Assembly (NCBI GenBank): GCA_004377245.1
Contig: SOIK01000249.1
Span: 1 to 18,053, forward strand
Length of the DNA: 18,053 nt
From: Sulfurovum sp.
GTDB lineage: Bacteria; Campylobacterota; Campylobacteria; Campylobacterales; Sulfurovaceae
Reading direction: 5' to 3'
Shown here in pieces: positions 1 to 8,226 of the stretch. A program made the translations under genes and the position numbers. The notes beneath the pieces were generated by a model, which was not told where the DNA came from, did not search any database, and saw nothing but the letters and a program-made list of their open reading frames with translations. Numbering within the stretch: position 1 is the first letter of the stretch; each line of letters begins with the position of its first letter.

Positions 1-1030
1 CTCACATGCACCACTTGCCGGAAATGATGGGTTCAATCTGAACTATGCAGAGCTCTCTATAGGTGCGTCTGTGGATACCTATTTTGATCTCATGGGTGTA
101 TTTCACCTTAGTGAAGATGAGTTTGAGATAGAAGAAGCCTATGCAACGACACGTGCTTTGCCGTATCATCTCCAAGCAAAAGTAGGTAAGTTTAAGAGTG
201 ATTTTGGATACCTCAATAACAAACATCACCACAACTACAACTTCTCAGATACACCACTCATCTATAAAAGTTTGCTTGGTGATCATGGACTCAACGAAAA
301 AGGGGCACAGCTTCAGTATGTGATGCCACTGCCTGTGTATGTTATGGCTGGTATTGAAGCATTCAAAGGTGAAAATGAGCAGAGTTTTGGTGTAGATGCC
401 TTTGAAGGTGTTGAGAAAGTTTCACAACCTGGACTTTGGGTCGGGTACCTAAAGAGTTCATTTGATGTAGGTGGTGGTACACTGCTTGGTGGTGTGAGTA
501 TGGCAAAAGGAAAAAGTCGTATCGATCACTTGGGAGAGGAAGATGGAGCCCATGCATTTGCAGGAGATACGACACTCTATGGCATCGATTTAACCTATAA
601 AAAGTATTTTGCTGCTGATCATGTACTTACATGGCAAAGTGAGTATCTCTATAGAGAGATGGATGGTACAAAGTATGTTCCAAACGCCACAGAAGATGCA
701 TGGGCAAACGAGATTGCACTCAAAAAAGAGCAAGCAGGTTTTTACAGTGAACTTGTCTATCAGTATGACAAAAATTGGCGAACGGGTGTACGCTATAGTG
801 CCATCACACAGAATGACATTACTGCTAATGGAATACTGCAAGACAAACCTGAAGATATGTATGTTACGTCAGCGATGCTGGAGTATAACCCAAGTGAGTT
901 TAGTCGTCTAAGATTGCAGTATAATCACAATAGCTCTTTGTACAATGAAGAGGGTGAAAAAAATAACAAAGATGAAGTGGTATTGCAGTTTAACTATGCC
1001 ATCGGCGCACATGGCGCACACGCTTTTTAG
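1..1030 (+). CDS. Outer-membrane beta-barrel protein of a zinc-uptake operon (5' end outside window)
   Basis: The frame is open from the left edge (first full codon at position 2) to the TAG ending at 1030, so only the last 342 residues are visible; the GTG at 71 is internal. The sequence has no cytoplasmic enzyme motif. It shows alternating amphipathic segments rich in Tyr and Gly and ends in Ala-Phe, the usual C-terminal aromatic signal of outer-membrane barrels. A conserved-looking stretch, FGYLNNKHHHNYNF (near position 205), contains a His triplet, and the tail GAHGAHAF adds two more His. The next gene, a zinc-type binding protein, starts 10 bp downstream, so the two are very likely co-transcribed. 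Inference: an outer-membrane porin or receptor that brings zinc (or a zinc complex) to the periplasm. A general porin is the alternative. The missing N-terminus would show whether a TonB box or plug is present. Confidence 0.7.
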   Translation, partial: SHAPLAGNDGFNLNYAELSIGASVDTYFDLMGVFHLSEDEFEIEEAYATTRALPYHLQAKVGKFKSDFGYLNNKHHHNYNFSDTPLIYKSLLGDHGLNEKGAQLQYVMPLPVYVMAGIEAFKGENEQSFGVDAFEGVEKVSQPGLWVGYLKSSFDVGGGTLLGGVSMAKGKSRIDHLGEEDGAHAFAGDTTLYGIDLTYKKYFAADHVLTWQSEYLYREMDGTKYVPNATEDAWANEIALKKEQAGFYSELVYQYDKNWRTGVRYSAITQNDITANGILQDKPEDMYVTSAMLEYNPSEFSRLRLQYNHNSSLYNEEGEKNNKDEVVLQFNYAIGAHGAHAF

Positions 1031-1039
1031 GAGTAGAAA

Positions 1040-1918
1040 ATGAAAATAATACTTTTGTTCTTACTTTTTGTAAGTGCACTTTTTTCTAAGATGAATGTGG
1101 CTGTTGCATACCCATACATAGAGCAGTTGACCCAAGAAATCGCTCAAGACAAAGTAGAGATTACTCTGCTTTCTCGGGGCAACTGGGATCCGCATTTTGT
1201 CGTACCTAAACCTTCACTTGTAGCAGGATTACGTGATAGTGATCTGCTTATCTTAAATGGTGCATCACTGGAGATCGGTTGGATTCCACCACTGATAAAA
1301 AGTGCACATAATTCCAAAATACAACCTAATGCAAAGGGCTATTTGGATTTGAGTGAATATATACAGTTACAAGATATCCCAAAGAGTGTAGATCGTTCTA
1401 TGGGGCATGTACACGAAGAGGGTAATCCTCACTTTGCACTTGACCCACACAATATCATCAAACTTGCTGAAGTCATTATGTTAAAGCTTTCATTGTTAGA
1501 TAATGCAAATCAGGCTTTCTATCAAAAAAACTTTACAGCGTTTAAGTCACATTGGCAAAAAAAGCTGAAAAGTTATGATAAGAAAATGCGTGCTTGTAAG
1601 GGGATGAGAGTAGTGCAGTACCATGAACTTTTTAACTATTTTTTGAGACGATATGAGATCAGATCACTGGATAACCTTGAACCTCTTCCTGGTATCTCAC
1701 CCAGCGCAAAACATACACTAAAGCTTATCGATGAGATCCGTGCACATAAAGTTAAATTGATACTGCAAGATGTTTATCATGAACACAAAACAGCTGCATT
1801 TATAGCCAAAAAAACAGGTGCAAAAGTGGTTGAGTTGCCTCATGATGTCGGCGCACTCAAAGGTACGGAAACACTTGAGCGTTTTTATGATACGCTAGTA
1901 GGTAGGATGTGCAACTAA
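1040..1918 (+). CDS. znuA: Zinc ABC transporter, periplasmic binding protein (ZnuA-like)
   Basis: This is a 292-residue cluster A-I metal-binding protein that would capture Zn2+ (possibly Mn2+) in the periplasm and pass it to the membrane permease. Residues 1-16 form a hydrophobic signal peptide. Three His expected as metal ligands are visible in the right order: H52 in WDPHF, H131 in GNPHFALDP and H195 in VQYHELFNYF. The fourth ligand is probably acidic and in the C-terminal lobe (the QDVYHEH or HDVG region). A short His-bearing loop, MGHVHEEGNPH (121-131), resembles the His-rich loop of zinc-specific members but is much shorter. The start has a good AGGAG site 7 bp upstream. The gene lies between a beta-barrel gene and an ABC-3 permease that overlaps its 3' end by 10 bp. 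Zinc is preferred over manganese because of the His loop; the sequence does not prove it. Confidence 0.85.
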   Translation: MKIILLFLLFVSALFSKMNVAVAYPYIEQLTQEIAQDKVEITLLSRGNWDPHFVVPKPSLVAGLRDSDLLILNGASLEIGWIPPLIKSAHNSKIQPNAKGYLDLSEYIQLQDIPKSVDRSMGHVHEEGNPHFALDPHNIIKLAEVIMLKLSLLDNANQAFYQKNFTAFKSHWQKKLKSYDKKMRACKGMRVVQYHELFNYFLRRYEIRSLDNLEPLPGISPSAKHTLKLIDEIRAHKVKLILQDVYHEHKTAAFIAKKTGAKVVELPHDVGALKGTETLERFYDTLVGRMCN

Positions 1919-2652
1919 TAGAACTACTTTGGCCTGCATTTGTGTTGGTCGCACTACTTGTGTTTATCCATGCAGTGTTTGGTTTAGAGATCATCAGGCG
2001 AGGGGTGATCTTTACTGATCTTGCTATAGGACAGATAGCAGCGATAGGAATGGCTATAAGTGTAGGATTTATGGATGGAAACTATCAGACGCTACTTACG
2101 TTAGGATTTGCTCTATTGGGTGCGGTGCTGATCACTTATGCGACACGAAGAGTTGAGCACATTGAAGCATTTATAGGGATGCTCTATGCCTTTGGTGCTT
2201 CAAGCATCATGATACTTTTGGCAAGCAGTCCGCAAGGGGCTGAACTTTTTCAAAAACTGAGTGCTACAGACATACTTTTTACGTCAGAAACAGAAGTATA
2301 TCAATCAGCTCTACTCTATGCGTGTATCGCACTTGTTATGTTTATTTTTTATCCTAAAACAACAGGGATAGCACGAGAACTTACTTTTTTTAGTATGTTA
2401 GCACTTACTGTGACATCATCAGTTCAACTTGCCGGCGTATTGGTCGTTTTTGTCTTACTTGTTGCTCCCGCTTTTATTGCATTGTCACAAAAACGTTTTA
2501 CACCTTTGTATCTAGCATGGACCAGTGGATTGATTTTATCTGTAGTTGCTTTAGTTGTCTCATACTATTTTGATTTGCCTACAGGTTATAGCATCATCTT
2601 TTTTCAGAGTATGGCTGTGGTTGTTTTTTCTTTGTTTGTGCGTAAAAGATAA
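1909..2652 (+). CDS. znuB: Zinc ABC transporter, inner-membrane permease (ABC-3 family, ZnuB-like)
   Basis: This 247-residue, highly hydrophobic protein has about seven or eight membrane segments and is the ABC-3 family permease that forms the metal channel. Family hallmarks are visible: the N-terminal LEIIRRGVIFTDLAIGQIAA segment (a coupling region with the ATPase) and the late SVQLAGVLVVFVLLVAPA segment. The start is a GTG inside the end of znuA (10-bp overlap). An in-frame TAG at 1903-1905 excludes a longer protein. The upstream GGTAGGA is very close to the GTG, so expression may depend on coupling to znuA translation. No ATPase (znuC) gene is next to it in the window; it could lie upstream of the truncated first gene or elsewhere. 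Confidence 0.85.
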   Translation: MQLIELLWPAFVLVALLVFIHAVFGLEIIRRGVIFTDLAIGQIAAIGMAISVGFMDGNYQTLLTLGFALLGAVLITYATRRVEHIEAFIGMLYAFGASSIMILLASSPQGAELFQKLSATDILFTSETEVYQSALLYACIALVMFIFYPKTTGIARELTFFSMLALTVTSSVQLAGVLVVFVLLVAPAFIALSQKRFTPLYLAWTSGLILSVVALVVSYYFDLPTGYSIIFFQSMAVVVFSLFVRKR

Positions 2653-2695
2653 TACAGTGATCTCGTAAGGTAATAATGCTATATGTATTTTTAGA

Positions 2696-2701
2696 TACAA
2701 T
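2696..2701 (+). promoter_or_regulatory. Possible -10 element with inverted repeat before the acidic small protein
   Basis: TACAAT preceded by a T-rich run looks like a sigma-70 -10 box, the main recognisable promoter element in Campylobacterota. It would start transcription near 2708, about 20 nt before the ATG at 2730. It overlaps the spacer of an inverted repeat, TATGTAT (2682-2688) and ATACATA (2700-2706), which could be an operator. Both could be chance in such AT-rich DNA. Confidence 0.3.
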
Positions 2702-2729
2702 ACATAAAAATAAACACATGGAAAATACA

Positions 2730-2987
2730 ATGACATCAGCAGAAAAACTCAAAAACCTTTTAGAATTAGAGATCATTCCAGATCTGGAAGTAGCCATTGA
2801 CGAACTCTTTGAAGCTATAGACAAAGCTAAATCAGCTTCTGGTGCACAAAAAGAAGATCTAGAAGAGATGAGAGAGATGAGAACAGAGTGTTTCGCTATC
2901 GTTGAAGAGCTTGGACGTGATGAACTAGAAGAAGATGAGATAGAAGAACTTTTAGCTGAACTTATGGATATGAAGACGGAGGAGTAG
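2730..2987 (+). CDS. Small acidic helical protein of unknown function
   Basis: I do not recognise a family. From the ATG at 2730 the product is 85 residues, with 29 Asp/Glu against 9 Lys/Arg. It has long leucine- and glutamate-rich stretches that predict helices and perhaps a coiled coil, one Cys in the middle, and no membrane segment or signal peptide. The start is uncertain. An ATG at 2676 gives 103 residues and has an AAGG site 5 bp upstream. An ATG at 2718 has no visible site. The ATG at 2730 has GGAA just upstream and lies behind a possible -10 box; I prefer it because the added residues of the 2676 version overlap that promoter and are unlike the rest. The gene lies 24-78 bp after znuB, depending on the start, and could be read through from the zinc operon. 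Codon use looks like that of its neighbours, so it is probably a real gene. Confidence 0.6.
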   Translation: MTSAEKLKNLLELEIIPDLEVAIDELFEAIDKAKSASGAQKEDLEEMREMRTECFAIVEELGRDELEEDEIEELLAELMDMKTEE

Positions 2988-2997
2988 CCACTTCGAG

Positions 2998-3023
2998 GAA
3001 AGAGAAAATAGTTTTTCTCTTTC
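2998..3023. terminator. Bidirectional terminator hairpin between convergent genes
   Basis: GAAAGAGAAAA (2998-3008) and TTTTCTCTTTC (3013-3023) form a perfect 11-bp stem with a 4-nt loop. The hairpin lies between the stop of the small acidic protein (+) and the stop of metE (-). The stem is low in GC but ends in T-rich tracts when read from either side, which suits a factor-independent terminator for both genes. Confidence 0.6.
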
Positions 3024-3035
3024 ACTAATTTATTT

Positions 3036-5309
3036 TTACAAGTCACCTCTAACAATTTCAACTGCCTTAACCATATTTTCCAAACTTGGCTTCACTTCAT
3101 CCCATTTTCGTGTCTTCAACCCACAATCAGGATTAATCCATAATTGCTCTTTTGGTAAGACTTCAAGTAAATGTCTAATCTGCTCAACCATCTCTTCAAC
3201 AGAAGGAATTCTTGGAGAATGAATATCGTAAATTCCTGGCCCAACTTCTTGTTTATAGCCCACTTCTTTAAAGATTTTCAACAGTTCATTCCCACTGCGT
3301 GCTGTCTCTATGGAGATAACATCTGCATCCATCGCTTCTATGGTTTTGATGATGTCGTTAAACTCACTGTAACACATATGCGTATGAATCTGTGTCTCTT
3401 TTCTAGCGGTACTTACTGAAAGTCTAAAGTTCTCAACTGCCCATTTTTCATAAAGTGCAATGTTTTCAACTCTTAGTGGATAACCCTCTTTAAAAGCTGC
3501 TTCATCTACTTGTATGATTTTTATACCTGCGTTTTGTAAGTCATCAATCTCATCACTAAGTGCAATGGCAATCTGTTTCGTAACCTCTTCTCGTGACTTA
3601 TCATCGCGTACAAATGACCAATTCAAAATCGTTACAGGTCCTGTCAGCATCCCTTTCATAATCTTCTGCGTTTTGCTTTGAGCATAGCTTATCCAATCAA
3701 CCGTCATCGCTTTTGGTCGACTAATGTCACCATAAATAAACGGTGGTTTCACACAACGGCTTCCATAACTCTGTACCCAGCCATTTTGACTAAATCCATA
3801 ACCATCAAGTTGTTCCCCAAAGTACTCAACCATGTCATTTCGTTCAGGCTCACCATGCACTAAAATCTCGATGCCACACTCTTCTTGAAAACGCACACAA
3901 TCATCGATGTAAGCTTTCATCTCTTGATCATAAACATCTTTAGAAATCTCTGACTTTTTATAGGCAGCTCTTGCTTTTCTAACCTCAGGTGTTTGAGGGA
4001 AAGAACCAATAGTTGTCGTCGCCAAATCTTCATAAGCCAATATCTCTTTTTGGATTTTTATTCGCTCTTCATAGACTCCATCTCGTTGAAACTTAGAGAT
4101 ATTTTGCACTCTTGTTTGTACCTTAGGATTATGAATACGTTTAGAGTTTTTTCTCTCAAAATTGGCACTAAGATTTTCTTCATACGCCTTTTTATCTTCA
4201 TCTCTTAAGCTATCGAACTCATCAAAAAATAGTTTAGAAAGTAATGAGATTTCAGAAAGTTTCTCTACGGCATAAGAGAGCCAATTTTGAATTTCCTCAT
4301 CCATTTTCTCTTCATATCTTAGTGTAAATGGACTATGCAGAAGTGAGCATGAAGAACTTATGATGATATGCTCTTTGTCTATTTTACTTGCAATTTTTTC
4401 TAAAAACCCTGCTGTTTGTTTTAGGTCATTTTTCCAAATATTTCGACCATCTACGACACCAGCAACAAGTTTCTTCCCACTCTTCTCAATCAACTCCAAA
4501 CTCTCAAAGTTTTTCTCTCCATAAAGAAAATCAAGTCCAATCGCCCAAATAGGTGTATGAACCAACACTTTTGTAGCTTCATTAGAGTGTTCAAAATAAC
4601 TTGTAACCACTATCTTAATGTTATCAGATACCTTTGCCAATGTATCATAACAAGGTTTGATGAGACTCAACACTTTTGGCTCTACATCTTGAACAAATAT
4701 CGGCTCATCTATCTGAACTGTTATCTTCTCATCAAGTTTGGCTATCTTGGCTAATAGTGCTTCATAAATAGGAAGAATTTTAAAAAACAATTCATAACTT
4801 TCCCCTCTATCTACTCTTTTAGAAAGCCCTAAAAATGTAATAGGTCCAATGAGATTGATTTTGGTTTTTATCCCAAGTGCTTTAGCCTCTTTATACTCAG
4901 ATAAAATTTTTGCAGCATTGAGTTGATAGTTATCTGATAAAGAGAGTTCAGGCACAATATAATGATAGTTCGTATTAAACCACTTGGTCATCTCCATCGC
5001 CACGGCATCTTTATTTCCTCGTGCCATAGAAAAGTATAACTCCTCATCGTTAAGAGTCTCAAATCTTTTAGGGATAGCTCCTAACATAACAGCCGTGTCG
5101 AGCATGTTGTCATATAACGAAAAATCATTAGATGAGATATACTCAATCCCTGCCTCTTTTTGATAGTTCCAATGTCTTACTTTTAATGAAGAAGCCACTT
5201 TTTCAACCTCAGTAAATGAACATTGTTTAGCCCAAAATAGCTCTAATACTTTTTTTAATTCTCTCTGTTCTCCAATTCTTGGAAATCCTACTACGTAATT
5301 TTTTGACAT
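3036..5309 (-). CDS. metE: Cobalamin-independent methionine synthase (5-methyltetrahydropteroyltriglutamate-homocysteine methyltransferase)
   Basis: MetE moves a methyl group from 5-methyltetrahydrofolate polyglutamate to homocysteine, the last step of methionine synthesis, in the cytoplasm and without vitamin B12. The 757-residue length is normal. The N-terminal half begins with the conserved GFPRIGEQRELKK motif. The C-terminal catalytic half carries the zinc ligands H644 and C646 (in THMCYSEF), E668 (in SIETAR) and C729 (in NPDCGLKTR), which match E. coli His641, Cys643, Glu665 and Cys726 with a constant shift of three. The start has AAGGA 6 nt upstream on the minus strand. The gene stands alone, with a convergent terminator at its 3' end and an orphan ORF 151 bp upstream in the same direction. 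A perfect palindrome 75-90 bp upstream of the start is the only regulatory candidate. No cobalamin or SAM riboswitch was recognised in the short leader. Confidence 0.97.
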   Translation of the reverse strand: MSKNYVVGFPRIGEQRELKKVLELFWAKQCSFTEVEKVASSLKVRHWNYQKEAGIEYISSNDFSLYDNMLDTAVMLGAIPKRFETLNDEELYFSMARGNKDAVAMEMTKWFNTNYHYIVPELSLSDNYQLNAAKILSEYKEAKALGIKTKINLIGPITFLGLSKRVDRGESYELFFKILPIYEALLAKIAKLDEKITVQIDEPIFVQDVEPKVLSLIKPCYDTLAKVSDNIKIVVTSYFEHSNEATKVLVHTPIWAIGLDFLYGEKNFESLELIEKSGKKLVAGVVDGRNIWKNDLKQTAGFLEKIASKIDKEHIIISSSCSLLHSPFTLRYEEKMDEEIQNWLSYAVEKLSEISLLSKLFFDEFDSLRDEDKKAYEENLSANFERKNSKRIHNPKVQTRVQNISKFQRDGVYEERIKIQKEILAYEDLATTTIGSFPQTPEVRKARAAYKKSEISKDVYDQEMKAYIDDCVRFQEECGIEILVHGEPERNDMVEYFGEQLDGYGFSQNGWVQSYGSRCVKPPFIYGDISRPKAMTVDWISYAQSKTQKIMKGMLTGPVTILNWSFVRDDKSREEVTKQIAIALSDEIDDLQNAGIKIIQVDEAAFKEGYPLRVENIALYEKWAVENFRLSVSTARKETQIHTHMCYSEFNDIIKTIEAMDADVISIETARSGNELLKIFKEVGYKQEVGPGIYDIHSPRIPSVEEMVEQIRHLLEVLPKEQLWINPDCGLKTRKWDEVKPSLENMVKAVEIVRGDL

Positions 5310-5335
5310 GCGTCATCCTTTGATATGATAAATGA

Positions 5336-5341
5336 TTTATA
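5336..5341 (-). promoter_or_regulatory. Possible metE -10 element
   Basis: On the minus strand this reads TATAAA in AT-rich DNA, about 27 bp before the metE start and ahead of its AAGGA site. A nearby TATCAT is an alternative. No convincing -35 box is seen, which is common in Campylobacterota. Confidence 0.3.
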
Positions 5342-5383
5342 GATTAATTTGATGGTTATTTAAAATTTGAGACAAAACTTAAA

Positions 5384-5399
5384 ATACGACTAGTCGTAT
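5384..5399. promoter_or_regulatory. Perfect 16-bp palindrome upstream of metE, candidate operator
   Basis: ATACGACTAGTCGTAT is identical to its reverse complement over all 16 bp. It is centred about 82 bp upstream of the metE start and about 50 bp upstream of the possible -10 box, a position typical of activator sites. It does not match the MetR pattern (TGAA-N5-TTCA). The length and symmetry suit a dimeric repressor or activator such as a TetR- or ArsR-type protein. The regulator is unknown. Confidence 0.5.
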
Positions 5400-5401
5400 G
5401 A

Positions 5402-5431
5402 GCTAACTGCTGAAGTTAACCCAGTGTTAGC
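5402..5431. repeat. Short inverted repeat between the orphan ORF and the metE palindrome
   Basis: GCTAAC (5402-5407) and GTTAGC (5426-5431) are inverted copies around an 18-nt spacer. The arms are short, so the structure is weak. Just beyond it, TTTTTGGGC and GCTCAAAAA (5437-5457) can also pair with one G-T wobble. Neither has a T-run suggesting a terminator for the minus-strand ORF. Confidence 0.25.
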
Positions 5432-5460
5432 GTAGTTTTTTGGGCTTTGCTCAAAAAGCG

Positions 5461-5790
5461 TTATATTAATGGAGGATGCACACCTGTACGGCGAAATGCA
5501 AAATAAGTACAATAAAAAGGGCATCGGGGGATATAGTGATGGAGCAGAAGTTTCATTCTAGTTTTGAGTTTAAAGTAACAGTTACAATGGCAAGGTTTTT
5601 TATCTTGGAGTAAAGTAGTTTCTAAAAGCTCATCAGGTGGGTCATTTTCATCCAATGGCTCTGAGCTATCAGAAAGACGAAAGAGGCTCTGCACCGAAGC
5701 GACTTGACTTTGTAACTTATGCTCTACACTATAGGCAAGTATCGCAGAAAATGTAAAATAGTTTTTTCCAAAGCCACGAGGTGATCTCAC
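5461..5790 (-). CDS. Orphan hypothetical protein, Cys-containing
   Basis: I do not recognise this 109-residue ORF. For it to be real speak the signals in front of it: a GTG start with GGAG 5 nt upstream and an extended -10 (TGATATAAT, read on the minus strand) about 30 bp upstream. The first 65 residues look like ordinary protein, with an acidic patch (SSEPLDENDPPDELLETT). The last 40 are unusual: basic and aromatic, with C-H-C-N-C and later C-x4-C spacing that could bind metal but could also be out-of-frame sequence. There is no membrane segment. It lies beside a MITE-like element and upstream of metE in the same direction, so it may be the remnant of a disrupted gene. The opposite strand shows no better frame. 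Confidence 0.4.
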   Translation of the reverse strand: MRSPRGFGKNYFTFSAILAYSVEHKLQSQVASVQSLFRLSDSSEPLDENDPPDELLETTLLQDKKPCHCNCYFKLKTRMKLLLHHYIPRCPFYCTYFAFRRTGVHPPLI

Positions 5791-5817
5791 TCTTTCTCCA
5801 TTCTAATATTTTTTGTG

Positions 5818-5826
5818 ATTATATCA
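5818..5826 (-). promoter_or_regulatory. Extended -10 promoter for the orphan ORF
   Basis: On the minus strand this reads TGATATAAT, a consensus extended -10. It predicts a transcript starting near 5811, about 20 nt before the GTG start at 5790, with GGAG in between. The region where a -35 box would lie falls at the edge of the MITE-like element (from 5841), so its insertion may have changed this promoter. Confidence 0.5.
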
Positions 5827-5835
5827 GAGGTAATA

Positions 5836-6041
5836 TTTAACCCGAATTATGTAATAGAAATCATAAAACTATCATTTATCATTGAGCCTAGGGCATTCGC
5901 AAGAAAATCATCGATTAACCTTTGGGTTAACCTGCCCTGACCAGAGGGAGGAAATGCCCTTGGGGTGCAAATTTTTTGCAAACACCCTAAACTCAAGCAT
6001 AAACGCTATTTTCATAATCCTATTGCATAATTCGGGTTTAA
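5836..6041. mobile_element. MITE-like element, 196 bp, with 5-bp target-site duplication
   Basis: The element spans 5841-6036 and begins and ends with perfect 11-bp terminal inverted repeats, CCCGAATTATG and CATAATTCGGG. Similarity continues inward: the left arm (5841 to about 5907) matches the reverse complement of the right arm (about 5973-6036) with scattered substitutions and one indel, so nearly the whole element can fold into one long hairpin. The direct repeat TTTAA flanks both sides (5836-5840 and 6037-6041), as expected for a 5-bp target duplication. The central part holds a smaller hairpin (TTAACC, TTTG, GGTTAA at 5915-5930). It codes for no credible protein. Terminal repeats, target duplication, small size and lack of a gene define a miniature inverted-repeat transposable element. 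A CC-start and a 5-bp AT-rich duplication would suit an IS1380-type transposase, but this is a guess. Confidence 0.65.
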
Positions 6042-6114
6042 TTCAAAATTTGAAGTACTTTTTATAAAATCTGAACTTCTTTTTTGATTAAGGTAATTTT
6101 TATCCTATTTTAAA

Positions 6115-6120
6115 TATAGT
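6115..6120 (+). promoter_or_regulatory. Possible -10 element of the thiamine operon
   Basis: TATAGT lies in a T- and A-rich stretch just upstream of the riboswitch, predicting a start near 6126, a few bases before the aptamer begins. No clear -35 box is spaced correctly; a TTGATT at 6084-6089 is too far away. Confidence 0.4.
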
Positions 6121-6130
6121 GCAATATCAA

Positions 6131-6223
6131 TCCTCTCGGGGTGCTGAATTTTAATTTTAAAATTTAAGCTGAGATAGCAATATGCTTGACCCGTTGAACT
6201 TGAACTGGATAGCACCAGCGTAA

Positions 6224-6231
<8 letters not shown>
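6131..6231 (+). ncRNA. TPP riboswitch (THI element) upstream of thiC
   Basis: The conserved THI-box blocks appear in order: CTCGGGGTGC (6135-6144), GCTGAGA after a variable AT-rich stem, ACCC then GAACTTGAACTGGATA, and CACCAGCGTAAGGAA. The closing helix P1 pairs TCTC (6134-6137) with GAGA (6228-6231). The riboswitch binds thiamine pyrophosphate and would turn down the thiC-thiD operon when the vitamin is plentiful. The variable P3 arm here is an AT-rich self-complementary segment (TTTTAATTTTAAAATTTAA). Its position directly before thiC leaves little doubt. Confidence 0.96.
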
Positions 6232-8217
<1,986 letters not shown>

Positions 8218-8226
8218 GGATAAGTG

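Noticed and set aside
2594..3061. A 155-residue minus-strand ORF opposite the small acidic protein
   Set aside because: It is Ser-rich because it mirrors the acidic gene's Glu/Asp codons, and it overlaps the terminator and the end of metE. It is a shadow.
5539..5613. A 24-residue plus-strand frame that faintly resembles the start of an IS3-type OrfA (KFHSSFEFKVTV)
   Set aside because: The match is too short and weak, has no continuation, and lies antisense to an ORF with better signals.
5882..6067. A 61-residue plus-strand ORF inside and beyond the MITE-like element
   Set aside because: It has no ribosome site, spans the inverted repeat and its flank, and its translation is low in complexity. 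It is explained by the element.
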